From NCBI RefSeq assembly GCF_021049285.1, contig NZ_CP088017.1, forward strand, positions 3,111,380 through 3,175,379: a stretch of DNA of 64,000 bases, in the 5' to 3' direction. Made by a program: the position numbers and the translations under genes. Each line of letters begins with the position of its first letter. Position 1 is the first letter of the stretch. Below are positions 9,153-18,040 of this stretch, piece by piece. Source of the stretch: Ruania halotolerans. GTDB lineage: Bacteria; Actinomycetota; Actinomycetes; Actinomycetales; Beutenbergiaceae. The notes beneath the pieces were generated by a model. It was given only the letters and a program-made list of their open reading frames with translations. It had not been told where the DNA came from and made no database searches.

Positions 9153-9926
9153 ATGACTGGCCGATTCGACACCCTGATCGAGACTGCAACCGCGATTCCC
9201 ACCACCCAGGTGCGCCGCTATGTGGATAGTGTGCGGCGCGCCCATCCCGATGCCACCCCAGCCGACCTGATCGTGCTGCTGGAGCGCCGGTATCTGATCG
9301 CCGTCAGCGGATCCGGTGGCGCCGTGGGGGCTGCTGCGGCACTTCCTGTGGTGGGGACGGGGGTGGCTCTCGCGCTCACAGCCGGGCAGGTGGGCACCTT
9401 CGTGGCTGCCTCGGCCGCCCTGACCCTCGCCGTGGCCGAAGTGCATGGTATCGCCACCGAGGATTCTGCCCGCCGCCGGGCACTCCTGTTGACCACGCTC
9501 CTCGGGGAGAACGGACCCGAGCTGCTGGAGCAACAGCTCGGTGTGTCCACAGCAACCTGGGCGCAGGTGCTGCTCACCCGGCTGCCGGTGGCCACCGTGA
9601 AGACGGTGAACAAGACGCTGCGCGGGCGCATGACCAAGGCAGTCGTGGCCAAAGGCGGTTCGGTGATGCTCGGCCGGCTCCTGCCGTTCGGGATCGGAGC
9701 AGTGATCGGATACGCAGGCGGGCGCCTGATGGGCAAGAACCTGATCGAGGGGATGCACGCGGCATTCGGTCCCGCACCGGCGGAATTCACTCGGGCGCTC
9801 GAATCGCCCATCGAGGTGACCGAGATCAGCGCTGAGAGCGAGCCCAACCTCTTCGCCGACGCCGCCCAGATCGCGGACCGGGCCGCCGAACATGATCGCC
9901 CCGAGAACGAGCGGAACCTAGACTGA
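9153..9926 (+). CDS. conserved hypothetical protein with glycine-rich membrane-like segments
   Basis: A 257-residue protein with no domain that can be named from sight. The first ~50 residues look soluble and helical ([20 protein letters not shown]). A long Gly/Ala/Val-rich region with two or three possible membrane segments follows (about 55-100), then a basic helix, then another hydrophobic Gly-rich segment ([19 protein letters not shown], about 174-192). The C terminus is acidic. The pattern resembles small actinobacterial proteins annotated only as hypothetical. It lies 6 bp after osmC and 5 bp before thyA. Confidence 0.7.
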   Translation: MTGRFDTLIETATAIPTTQVRRYVDSVRRAHPDATPADLIVLLERRYLIAVSGSGGAVGAAAALPVVGTGVALALTAGQVGTFVAASAALTLAVAEVHGIATEDSARRRALLLTTLLGENGPELLEQQLGVSTATWAQVLLTRLPVATVKTVNKTLRGRMTKAVVAKGGSVMLGRLLPFGIGAVIGYAGGRLMGKNLIEGMHAAFGPAPAEFTRALESPIEVTEISAESEPNLFADAAQIADRAAEHDRPENERNLD

Positions 9927-9931
9927 CCGCC

Positions 9932-10729
9932 ATGGCGGACACCCAGTACGAGGACCTCCTCGCCCATGTGCTCAGCAACGGCACACCCAAATCTGATCGC
10001 ACCGGCACTGGCACCCGGTCGATCTTCGGCCATCAGCTCCGCTACGACCTCTCGCAGGGCTTTCCGCTGATCACCACCAAGCGGGTGCACCTGAAGTCGG
10101 TGGTGCATGAGTTGCTGTGGTTCCTGCAGGGAGATTCGAATATCGGGTACCTGCGTGAGAACGGCGTACGCATCTGGGACGAGTGGGCAGACGCCGATGG
10201 CGAACTCGGCCCGGTCTACGGCGTGCAGTGGCGCTCTTGGCCCACACCCGACGGCGGACACATCGACCAGCTCGCGGGAGTTCTCCAACAGTTGCGCGAA
10301 CAGCCGGATTCGCGGCGGATGCTCGTCTCGGCGTGGAACGTCTCCGAGTTGCACCGGATGGCGCTGGCACCGTGCCACGCACTGTTCCAGTTCTACGTGG
10401 CCGACGGCCGGCTCTCCTGCCAGTTGTACCAGCGCAGTGCGGATCTGTTCCTCGGCGTGCCGTTCAACATCGCCTCGTACGCACTGCTGACCCACATGGT
10501 GGCTCAACAGTCGGGTCTGCAGGTCGGCGACTTCATCTGGACCGGCGGCGACTGCCACATCTACGACAACCACACCGAACAGGTACACGAGCAGCTCGCC
10601 CGGGATCCGTTCGCCTTCCCCCGCCTGGAACTACGGCAGGCAGCGGACCTGTTCTCCTACACGTTCGACGACGTCCAGGTGGTCGACTATCAGCACCATC
10701 CGGCCATCAAGGCACCTGTGGCAGTCTGA
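9932..10729 (+). CDS. thyA: thymidylate synthase
   Basis: Converts dUMP to dTMP using methylene-tetrahydrofolate. The length of 265 residues is close to E. coli ThyA. The catalytic Cys is at about 148 in [11 protein letters not shown], the phosphate-binding Arg region is [18 protein letters not shown], and the C terminus ends in the conserved APVAV. The ATG follows the upstream stop by 5 bp. Dihydrofolate reductase, which regenerates tetrahydrofolate after this reaction, is encoded next, as in many bacteria. Confidence 0.97.
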   Translation: MADTQYEDLLAHVLSNGTPKSDRTGTGTRSIFGHQLRYDLSQGFPLITTKRVHLKSVVHELLWFLQGDSNIGYLRENGVRIWDEWADADGELGPVYGVQWRSWPTPDGGHIDQLAGVLQQLREQPDSRRMLVSAWNVSELHRMALAPCHALFQFYVADGRLSCQLYQRSADLFLGVPFNIASYALLTHMVAQQSGLQVGDFIWTGGDCHIYDNHTEQVHEQLARDPFAFPRLELRQAADLFSYTFDDVQVVDYQHHPAIKAPVAV

Positions 10730-10787
10730 GAGTCTCGGCGCACACGTACGCACGAGGACGCGGCACAGATGCCAGGAGGGAGGGGAT

Positions 10788-11267
10788 GTGCTCGGAATGA
10801 TCTGGGCGCAGGCCCACGGCCGGGTGATCGGCTCCGATGGTGACCTACCGTGGCATCTGCCTGAGGACATGCGCCACTTCCGCGAGACAACGGCGGACTG
10901 CGCCGTGGTGATGGGCCGTAAACAGTGGGAGTCGCTACCGGAGCGATTCCGCCCACTGCCCCGGCGTCGCAACGTGGTCCTCACCCGCAACCCGGCTTAC
11001 AGCGCACCCGGCGCTGAGGTGGTCACCTCTCTCGATCGAGCGCTCGATCTCGTTGCCGGCGAGGATTCCTGGATCTGCGGGGGCGGTGAAATCTACGCCG
11101 CGGCGATGCCCTACGCCCACCGGCTAATGGTCACCGAGATCGATCTCACGATCGAGGGAGACACCTACGCCCCGGAGATCGGCCCCGAATGGCATGCCGA
11201 GCCCGGGCCGTGGCAGACCTCGCGCACCGGTACCCACTTCCGAATCCTCGACTACCGGCGCCGGTAG
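10788..11267 (+). CDS. folA: dihydrofolate reductase
   Basis: A 159-residue DHFR that reduces dihydrofolate with NADPH. Recognisable features are GMIWAQAHGRVIG at the N terminus, the DLPWHLPEDMRHF substrate loop with its acidic residue, VVMGRKQWESLP, and the cofactor-binding ICGGGEIYAAAMP. The GTG at 10788 has AGGAGGG seven nucleotides upstream; an ATG three codons later is the alternative. The stop codon overlaps the GTG start of the next gene by one base (TAGTG), so the folate pair is translationally linked to the MoxR/DUF58 cluster. Confidence 0.95.
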   Translation: MLGMIWAQAHGRVIGSDGDLPWHLPEDMRHFRETTADCAVVMGRKQWESLPERFRPLPRRRNVVLTRNPAYSAPGAEVVTSLDRALDLVAGEDSWICGGGEIYAAAMPYAHRLMVTEIDLTIEGDTYAPEIGPEWHAEPGPWQTSRTGTHFRILDYRRR

Positions 11268-12094
11268 TGAGCGCGCCGGAACCTCTCGATCGCACCACTG
11301 GGACCGAAGTGCCGGCCCCCACTTCGCGACGCGCACTGGTCCGGACGGCCGTGGTGGCGCTCGTGGTGGTGACTGCGGTGCTGACGGCCCCGCTCGTGGG
11401 ATCGTGGCAGTTCGATCCCCGGTTCACGCCGCCCGAGACCGACGAGGTGACCGAAACCAGCGCCGAGTTGCCCACAGCTGAACCCTCCGCCGAGCCCCCC
11501 GCACCCGAGGCCCCGCCTGAGGAGTGGGAGCTGCCCGACCTGACGTGGCTGCTCGTCGTGGTCGCTGTGCTCGCCGGTCTCGTCCTGCTCGCCCTGCTGG
11601 TGCGGCTGGTGCTGTGGCTCCGCCGGCCGACACCGCCTCCGCCCCCGGATCCAAGCGTGCTGGCCGGTGCGGGTGACGCCGAGGATGAGCCCCAGATCCC
11701 CGTGCTGCACCGCGGGGTGCGCGCCGCCGTGGCGCACCTGGAGCAGATCCGGGAACCGCGCGATGCGATCGTGGCCGCGTGGCTGGCACTGGAGGAGGCC
11801 GCTGCTCGATCGGGCGTCCGACGACGGCCGGCTCAGACTCCCACAGAGTTCACCGCCGCTGTGCTCACCCGGACCGGGGCAGACCAGCAGGCCGTCACCG
11901 CGCTGTTGCGGCTCTATCACCGCGCCCGCTTCGCCACTGCTGAGCCCGGACCGGCCGACGTGGGCGCCGCCACCGAAGCGTTCGCCGCACTCACCGCATC
12001 CTGGCCGGAGCTCGCCGAGCGCCCAGATCGCGTTGCCGGCCCAGACAACCCTGATAGCCCGGATAGCCCTGATACCGAGGGGCCCCCCCGATGA
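11267..12094 (+). CDS. DUF4129 domain membrane protein
   Basis: A 275-residue protein with one hydrophobic segment near residues 23-42 and a second near 98-122. A Pro/Glu-rich external stretch lies between them, and a cytosolic helical C-terminal region contains the DUF4129 pattern (AAWLALEEAAARSGVRRRPA ... TEFTAAVL ... LLRLYHRARF). DUF4129 proteins travel with MoxR ATPases and DUF58 proteins, as here. The extreme C terminus is a short Asp/Pro/Ser repeat. The GTG start overlaps the folA stop codon, and the stop overlaps the next start in ATGA. Confidence 0.82.
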   Translation: MSAPEPLDRTTGTEVPAPTSRRALVRTAVVALVVVTAVLTAPLVGSWQFDPRFTPPETDEVTETSAELPTAEPSAEPPAPEAPPEEWELPDLTWLLVVVAVLAGLVLLALLVRLVLWLRRPTPPPPPDPSVLAGAGDAEDEPQIPVLHRGVRAAVAHLEQIREPRDAIVAAWLALEEAAARSGVRRRPAQTPTEFTAAVLTRTGADQQAVTALLRLYHRARFATAEPGPADVGAATEAFAALTASWPELAERPDRVAGPDNPDSPDSPDTEGPPR

Positions 12095-12592
12095 GCGCGC
12101 CGGCCAGACACCGCCACCGTGCCTGGTACCCCTACCTGGGTGCGGCAGCACTCGGCATCCTGGCGTGGGCAGTCGGCCTGAGTGTGCCGCACGCGACGCT
12201 GCTCACCGGGGCGGCGGTGGCACTGACTCTGGTGACCTCCGTACTCGGCTTCGGGGACCGGTCCACGTGGCCCGTTCTGCCCTACGGGCGCAGAGACGGC
12301 GCCCGCAGGGATGTCTCCGGCCTTACCTGGACGATGCTCAATCGTGGCGGAGGACTCTCCGAAGCGGGCGCACGGCGTCTGCACCTCGCCCTGACCGAGT
12401 CCTTGCGCCTGGAAGGCACTGGCGCCACGTCGGCGCGCGCCTCTGATCTGTTCGGCCCACACGTGGCTCGCTGGCTCGCCGAACCTCCCGGTCCGCACAA
12501 CCCCACGGCCCCACCCGACCGCGCCACCGCCCGCCGGGCGATGTCCACCGCAGCGACACTGCTGCGCACCCCGCCCACGAGAAAGGGATCCC

Positions 12593-12609
<17 letters not shown>
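12091..12609 (+). CDS. small membrane protein of the MoxR/DUF58 cluster
   Basis: A 172-residue protein with two adjacent N-terminal hydrophobic segments (about residues 13-31 and 36-53) and a soluble C-terminal part of ~110 residues without a recognised motif. Its ATG overlaps the DUF4129 stop (ATGA), and its 3' end overlaps moxR by 17 bp, in which the moxR ribosome-binding site is embedded. Position suggests a membrane partner of the MoxR/DUF58 complex; this is inferred from context only. Confidence 0.75.
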
Positions 12610-13653
<1,044 letters not shown>

Positions 13654-13657
<4 letters not shown>

Positions 13658-14994
13658 ACGGTCGAAGCACCGGGTTCGGCGCGCTCGTCACGGCTGCCGT
13701 GGGCGCCGTGGTCCTGGTACTCGGCCTGGTGGCGGGCCGGCCGGATGTGGCGGTACTCGGGGCGCCGTTCGTGCTGTGCTTCGCATGGGGCTGGTTCTCC
13801 CGCCCGACGGCGGCCCCTCGCGTGAGCGTGCGCCGCGCCACCGGTCCGGCACGGGCGGGCACCGTGGGCGCAGTCCTTGAGGTGGGGGCGCCGCGTGGGG
13901 TCGAGTCGGTCCGCGTGCGGGTCTCCTCCCCCGGGCACCGCGAGGCGCAGGCGCTGCTCGCCACCGACCGGCCGCGGGAGGTGCCACTGAGGGTGGTCAC
14001 GGCCCGCACCGGAGCCACCCGTCTGTTCCGCGTGGACCACGTGGCCGGCGCCTTTGACGGCGTCACGCTCACGCACCCGGGGGTGGCCGGCCCGATCCCC
14101 GTGGTCGTCCACCCGCCCGCCCGCGAGCTACGCCGGATGCCGTTGCCACCACGCCTGCAGGGACTGACCGGCCCGCACACCTCACGCCGGGTGGGCGATG
14201 GGACGGATCTGCATGACGTGCACCCCTTCGCTCCTGGGGACCGGCTGCGCCGGATCGACTGGCGGGTCACCGCCCGCCGCTCCTATGACCCGCAGAGCGG
14301 CCGGCTCGGCACCCTCTACACCCGCCGCACGTTCGCCACGGCAGATGCCACGGTGATGCTCGTGGTGGACTCACGGGACGCCGTCGGCCCTGATGTGGAC
14401 ACCTGGGGCGGTGGGCGCGTGGGCGCCGTCGACGAACCCATCTCCCTGGACATCGCGCGTGAGGCGGCCACCGCGGTGGCGCGGGCCACGGTGGCCGCCG
14501 GTGACCGGGTCGGGCTGGACGATCTAGGGCTCCGACGGCGGCCCGTCCCGCCGGCGGGCGGGCGGCGGCAGCTGGATCGGATCAGCACCCGGTTGGCGTT
14601 GCTCGCTCCAGACAGCTTCCCGAGCCCGCGCGAACGCGCACCGCAGATACCCGCCGCCGCACTGGTGGTGCTCTGCTCCACGTTCCTGGACGAGGAGGCG
14701 GCGCGCATGGCCCAGCAGTGGCGTGCTCAGGCCCATCGCGTGGTCGCCGTGGACACTCTGCCGGTGGTACGCACCGATGACCTCGACGGGGTCGCCCTGG
14801 CGGCGTATGAACTGGTGCGGCTGGAGCGCGACCTGCGGTTGGAGCGGCTGCGCCGCGCGGACGTGGAAGTGGTGCACTGGTGCGGTGACCCCACAGGTAC
14901 CGGTGCAACGGGTGGACTCGACGGTTCGGGTGCCGCTCTCGGTATCGATGCGGCATGGCAGCTGCTCTCCCGGCCGAGGAGGACTCGCTTGTGA
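13654..14994 (+). CDS. DUF58 domain protein (VWA-like partner of MoxR)
   Basis: A 446-residue protein with two N-terminal hydrophobic segments (about residues 6-25 and 29-48), then a soluble region containing the DUF58 hallmark DVHPFAPGDRLRRIDWRVTA (about 188-207). A VWA-like fold follows, in which MLVVDSRD would hold the metal-site residues. DUF58 proteins are predicted membrane-anchored partners of MoxR ATPases. It overlaps moxR by 4 bp and the next gene by 4 bp. Confidence 0.9.
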
Positions 14995-15671
14995 GCGCTC
15001 TGATCGAGTGGTTCGCGAGCGCAGGTGCGCCCCGGCAGCGCCCCGATCCGGCCGTGCAAATCACCACCCGGGCGGCCATACCTGCCTGGGTGCTGCGTGT
15101 GGCGGCCGCCGCGGCCATGGTGCTGGTGGGCTGTGCCGTGGCCCCCGGGGTGCCGACGCTCGTGGTGGCGGCGTGCCTGGCGGTGGCCGTGGCCATCGCG
15201 CCCCATGGGGCCGTCCCAGCCCTGGCCGTGCTGCTCACCGCGTTGGAGTTGCTACGCCGGCCTGCGGATGCGTCGACCATGGTGGGTCTTCCGGCACCGG
15301 TGACGACCGCCGTCGTGCTCTGCGGGCTGCATCTGATGGTGCACCTGTGCCGCCGAGTCGCAGATCTCTCTCCTGGCGCGGCTGTGGAGTGGGCGGCGCT
15401 TCGTCGTGGGGCTGTTCCTGCACTCGTGGCCCAGGCGGTGGCGCAGATGGCCGCTCTTGTGGCGCTGCTCGTGGCTGCACCGGAAGCGTCTGTGCCATGG
15501 GTGGCGGTGCCTGTCCTGGCCGGTGTGGTGGCGTTGATCGCCGTGGCAGGGCGAGCGCTGCATCGGGCCGAGCAGACGGAGCAGGCAAGGCGTTCCAGGG
15601 CAGACGCAGGAGTGGAAGACGGTGCGCCAGTACGATTGCCCCTCCCCCGGTGGGGAAAACTGGACGACTGA
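14991..15671 (+). CDS. membrane protein downstream of DUF58
   Basis: A 226-residue protein, mostly hydrophobic, with about five membrane segments spread through residues 30-190 and a basic C-terminal tail. No known domain is evident. The GTG at 14991 overlaps the DUF58 stop (GTGA) and has GAGGAGG about eight nucleotides upstream, so it is the last coupled member of the moxR cluster. A longer in-frame ATG upstream would lie inside DUF58 and is less likely. Confidence 0.75.
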   Translation: MSALIEWFASAGAPRQRPDPAVQITTRAAIPAWVLRVAAAAAMVLVGCAVAPGVPTLVVAACLAVAVAIAPHGAVPALAVLLTALELLRRPADASTMVGLPAPVTTAVVLCGLHLMVHLCRRVADLSPGAAVEWAALRRGAVPALVAQAVAQMAALVALLVAAPEASVPWVAVPVLAGVVALIAVAGRALHRAEQTEQARRSRADAGVEDGAPVRLPLPRWGKLDD

Positions 15672-15709
15672 GGTGGCGTACCGCAGCGCCAGAGTGCGAG
15701 AGGACGGCG

Positions 15710-16939
15710 ATGACCGAAGAGAACTGGGCGGGTTCGTACACCTACCGGGCGGCGCAGATCCACCGGCCGGACACCATCGATTCCGTCCGGCGGCTCGTGG
15801 CACAGGAATCGAAGATCCGCGCACTGGGGTCACGGCACTCCTTCCACGATCTGCCCGACTCCCCCGGCGTGCTGGTCAGCCTGGACTCGATGCCCCGGAC
15901 GGTCCATGTGGACGCCGAGGCGCAGACCGTCACAGTGAGCGCCGGGACCCGATACGGCGACCTGGCCACCGAACTGCACCGGGCGGGGTGGGCGCTCTCG
16001 GCGATGGCGTCGCTGCCGCATATCGCCGTTGCCGGCGCGATCGGGACGGGTACACATGGGTCCGGGGACCGGGTGGGCTCGCTGGCGGCGCAGGTGGTGG
16101 GCCTTGAGCTCATCGACGCGGGAGGTGAATTGCGCACCCTCACGGACGGCGACGACGACTTCGCCGGTGCAGTGGTGCACCTGGGCGCGCTGGGGGTGCT
16201 CACGTCGGTGACGTTACGGGTCGAACCCACCTATGACGTGCAGCAGTACGTGGTCAACGACGTGCCCTGGGAATTCGTTGAGGCGCAGTTCGAGGAGGTG
16301 ATGTCCGCGGCGTACAGCGTGAGCATCATGACCCGGTGGAACACCCGCGCGGTACAGGTGTGGTTGAAGAGCCGCGACGGCGAGGTGAGCCTGCCGGCGG
16401 GCAAACCGGCCACAAAGAAGGAACACCCGGCCGGTCGCGACCCGGAAGGCTGCACCGAGCAGCTCGGCGAGGCGGGGCCCTGGCAGGACCGGCTGCCGCA
16501 CTTCCGGATGGGGTTCACCCCGAGCAGCGGGCGGGAGATCCAGGCCGAGTACCTGCTGCCCCGAGCCCATGCCAGGGACGCGATCAGTGCACTGCGCGAG
16601 CTCGGCCCGATCATTGCACCGTTGCTGCAGACGTGCGAGATCCGCACCGTCGCTGCCGATGACCTGTGGCTCTCCGGCTCCTACGGGCGCGACACGGTGG
16701 CGTTCCATTTCACTCTGCTTCCGGAGCCAGTGAAGGTACGGGCGCTGCTGGGCACCATCGAGCAGGCACTGGCCGGGCTGGAGGCACGGCCGCACTGGGG
16801 CAAGTGGTTCAGCACCAGCGCCGAGGACATCGCTGCCATGTATCCCCGGATGGAAGACTTCCGGGCGCTCGTGGGCCGGAGCGACCCGCACGGGAAGTTC
16901 TCCAATTCCTTCCTGGAGCGGGTGGTCCTCGGCCGATGA
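15710..16939 (+). CDS. FAD-linked alditol (xylitol/sorbitol) oxidase-like enzyme
   Basis: A 409-residue flavoprotein of the vanillyl-alcohol-oxidase fold, close in length to streptomycete alditol oxidase AldO (418). The FAD-binding domain occupies about residues 10-180. The stretch RALGSRHSFHDLP carries His 43, at the place where AldO binds FAD covalently, and GTGTHGSGD is the second FAD motif. The substrate domain shows TCEIRTVAADDLWLS and a C-terminal HGKFSNSF. Family members oxidise a terminal hydroxyl of sugar alcohols, producing hydrogen peroxide. The ATG at 15710 is preceded by a GAGAGG stretch. It lies 38 bp after the cluster upstream. Confidence 0.83.
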   Translation: MTEENWAGSYTYRAAQIHRPDTIDSVRRLVAQESKIRALGSRHSFHDLPDSPGVLVSLDSMPRTVHVDAEAQTVTVSAGTRYGDLATELHRAGWALSAMASLPHIAVAGAIGTGTHGSGDRVGSLAAQVVGLELIDAGGELRTLTDGDDDFAGAVVHLGALGVLTSVTLRVEPTYDVQQYVVNDVPWEFVEAQFEEVMSAAYSVSIMTRWNTRAVQVWLKSRDGEVSLPAGKPATKKEHPAGRDPEGCTEQLGEAGPWQDRLPHFRMGFTPSSGREIQAEYLLPRAHARDAISALRELGPIIAPLLQTCEIRTVAADDLWLSGSYGRDTVAFHFTLLPEPVKVRALLGTIEQALAGLEARPHWGKWFSTSAEDIAAMYPRMEDFRALVGRSDPHGKFSNSFLERVVLGR

Positions 16940-16942
16940 CAG

Positions 16943-17008
16943 GTGAACGTGCCGCGGGTGACCTTCAGGTGCGGGCCAGCGGGGTCCGGCAAGTCCACGG
17001 TGGCTGGT
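16943..17008 (+). pseudogene. remnant of a P-loop (AAA/kinase) gene
   Basis: Starting 3 bp after the oxidase stop, one frame encodes MNVPRVTFRCGPAGSGKSTV, a convincing beta-strand plus Walker A typical of small AAA_33-type kinases. Directly after the P-loop, similarity to such kinases stops in all three frames. The rest of the frame (to about 17191) reads as non-coding and runs into the antisense vapC gene. It is best explained as the 5' stub of a gene truncated when the neighbouring region was rearranged. Confidence 0.4.
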
Positions 17009-17076
17009 CACCCGCGCTGGTACCTCAGGGCCGGCGGTCGACCGGCTCCGACTTCCCGTCCAGTGGAACCGAGTTC

Positions 17077-17478
17077 CTACTGGACCACCTGCACGGGACA
17101 CCGGGCAACGCCTGATCTGGCGATACGGGCGTCGGCCGTCACCAGGGTCACGTCGTGGGCCTCCGCAATGGCGACGTACCCGGCGTCATAGACGGACAGG
17201 TTGGACCGAAGCCGCCAGATCCGTGACACGTGGGGTGCTGTCGGCACCACGGCGACCGTCACGCCAGCCAGATCGGTGACGGCCTGATCGGCGTCCGCGT
17301 CGCTGACCTTGCCACCCAACCAGAGACCCCTGATCACCGAAAGCACTTCGGTGCACCAGTGCTCCGGCACGATCCAGGCCGGGTCGGAGCGAAGGATCGC
17401 GACGGCGTCTCTCGTGCGCGCATCTGCGAGGTCACCGTGGAGGAGAAGGGCGACCACCGAGGCGTCGGGGACGATCAC
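17077..17478 (-). CDS. vapC: VapC-type PIN-domain ribonuclease toxin
   Basis: A 133-residue PIN-domain protein. The four acidic active-site residues are all visible: Asp 5 (IVPDASV), Glu 44 (WCTEVLSV), Asp 98 (SVYDAGY) and Asp 116 (VTADARI). VapC toxins are Mg-dependent RNases, several of which cut the initiator tRNA or 23S rRNA. The GTG start overlaps the antitoxin stop by 4 bp (GTGA), the usual antitoxin-first arrangement. The gene appears intact. Confidence 0.9.
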   Translation of the reverse strand: MIVPDASVVALLLHGDLADARTRDAVAILRSDPAWIVPEHWCTEVLSVIRGLWLGGKVSDADADQAVTDLAGVTVAVVPTAPHVSRIWRLRSNLSVYDAGYVAIAEAHDVTLVTADARIARSGVARCPVQVVQ

Positions 17479-17714
17479 CGGTCGGTATGCGCCCGCGCGG
17501 CATCCTGGGCGGCGAGGATCTCCTCGACCGTCACTTCGGAGGGCCGGGGCCGAGCCGCGATCTCATCGATGACGCCCACGTTGTCGGCGAATTTGGCCTC
17601 GCGGAGCACGACGTCACGCAGATACGCCGTCAGGCTCTGCCCCTTCTCCTGGGCGCGCTTGGCCAGCACATCCCGCACCTGCTCCGGAATGTCGCGGATC
17701 TGCAAAGCCACCAT
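17475..17714 (-). CDS. vapB: VapB/FitA-type ribbon-helix-helix antitoxin
   Basis: A 79-residue antitoxin whose first 40 residues (MVALQIRDIPEQVRDVLAKR, then a second helix ending YLRDVVLREA) form an Arc/FitA-like ribbon-helix-helix DNA-binding domain. The C-terminal half is acidic and would wrap the toxin. The chosen ATG lies six nucleotides after a possible -10 TACCAT, which suggests a leaderless message. An in-frame ATG five codons upstream is possible. Such antitoxins repress their own operon, and a palindrome overlaps the promoter. Confidence 0.85.
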   Translation of the reverse strand: MVALQIRDIPEQVRDVLAKRAQEKGQSLTAYLRDVVLREAKFADNVGVIDEIAARPRPSEVTVEEILAAQDAARAHTDR

Positions 17715-17720
17715 GGATCG

Positions 17721-17741
17721 ATGGTACATGCATCATGCATG
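17721..17741 (-). promoter_or_regulatory. vapBC promoter -10 and palindromic operator
   Basis: On the minus strand a -10-like TACCAT occupies 17721-17726, six bases before the vapB ATG. Immediately upstream, 17727-17741 is a 15-bp palindrome with 7-bp half-sites (CATGCAT and ATGCATG around a central base). A ribbon-helix-helix antitoxin would be expected to bind such a site. No good -35 box is visible. Confidence 0.5.
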
Positions 17742-17762
17742 CACCGCTGGAGAGGGGACACG

Positions 17763-17798
17763 ACGAAGGCCCCCGATCCGTAGATCGAGGGCCTTCGT
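17763..17798 (-). terminator. intrinsic-type terminator of the tRNA-fMet transcript
   Basis: Two 16-nt arms (17763-17778 and 17783-17798) pair with one mismatch around a 4-nt loop, giving a very stable GC-rich stem that begins six bases past the tRNA CCA end. There is no clear U-run. Confidence 0.7.
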
Positions 17799-17804
17799 CA
17801 TCTC

Positions 17805-17881
17805 TGGTGGCGGGGGGAGGATTTGAACCTCCGACCTCCGGGTTATGAGCCCGGCGAGCTACCGAACTGCTCCACCCCGCG
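17805..17881 (-). tRNA. initiator tRNA-fMet (anticodon CAT)
   Basis: A 77-nt tRNA including an encoded CCA end. The anticodon loop CTCATAA is closed by three consecutive G:C pairs (GGG/CCC), the hallmark of initiator tRNAs. The first base pair of the acceptor stem is mismatched (C1 against C72), which also marks an initiator. The D-arm (AGCAGTTCGGTAGCTCG) and T-arm (GGTTCAAATCC) are intact. It is a single gene with its own promoter and terminator. Confidence 0.96.
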
Positions 17882-17893
17882 TCGGTGATTCCC

Positions 17894-17922
17894 ACTCTAC
17901 GTGCGCGGGGAGTGGGGATCAA
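17894..17922 (-). promoter_or_regulatory. promoter of the initiator tRNA gene
   Basis: On the minus strand, TTGATC (17917-17922) and TAGAGT (17894-17899) are spaced by exactly 17 bp. This is a good primary-sigma promoter ending 12 bp before the mature tRNA 5' end. Confidence 0.7.
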
Positions 17923-17973
17923 ATCGAGCCGGTGTCGCCCCGGTCACACCTGGGTGCCCTAGTTCGAGCACCT

Positions 17974-18023
17974 GGGCAACGTTGTGGTCGAAGGCCGGTG
18001 GCATTCCGACCACAACGTTGCCC
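17974..18023. terminator. 17-bp inverted repeat downstream of the UPF0182 gene
   Basis: GGGCAACGTTGTGGTCG (17974-17990) is repeated in perfect inverse at 18007-18023 with a 16-nt loop, 17 bp beyond the stop codon of the minus-strand UPF0182 gene. It is a likely terminator. The arms include the palindrome CAACGTTG. No U-tract is seen. Confidence 0.7.
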
Positions 18024-18040
18024 GCGGTAGGTGGCGGGCG

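Noticed and set aside
14723-15709. Upstream extension of the alditol-oxidase frame
   Set aside because: It overlaps two genes on the same strand; the oxidase starts at its own ATG with the conserved N terminus.
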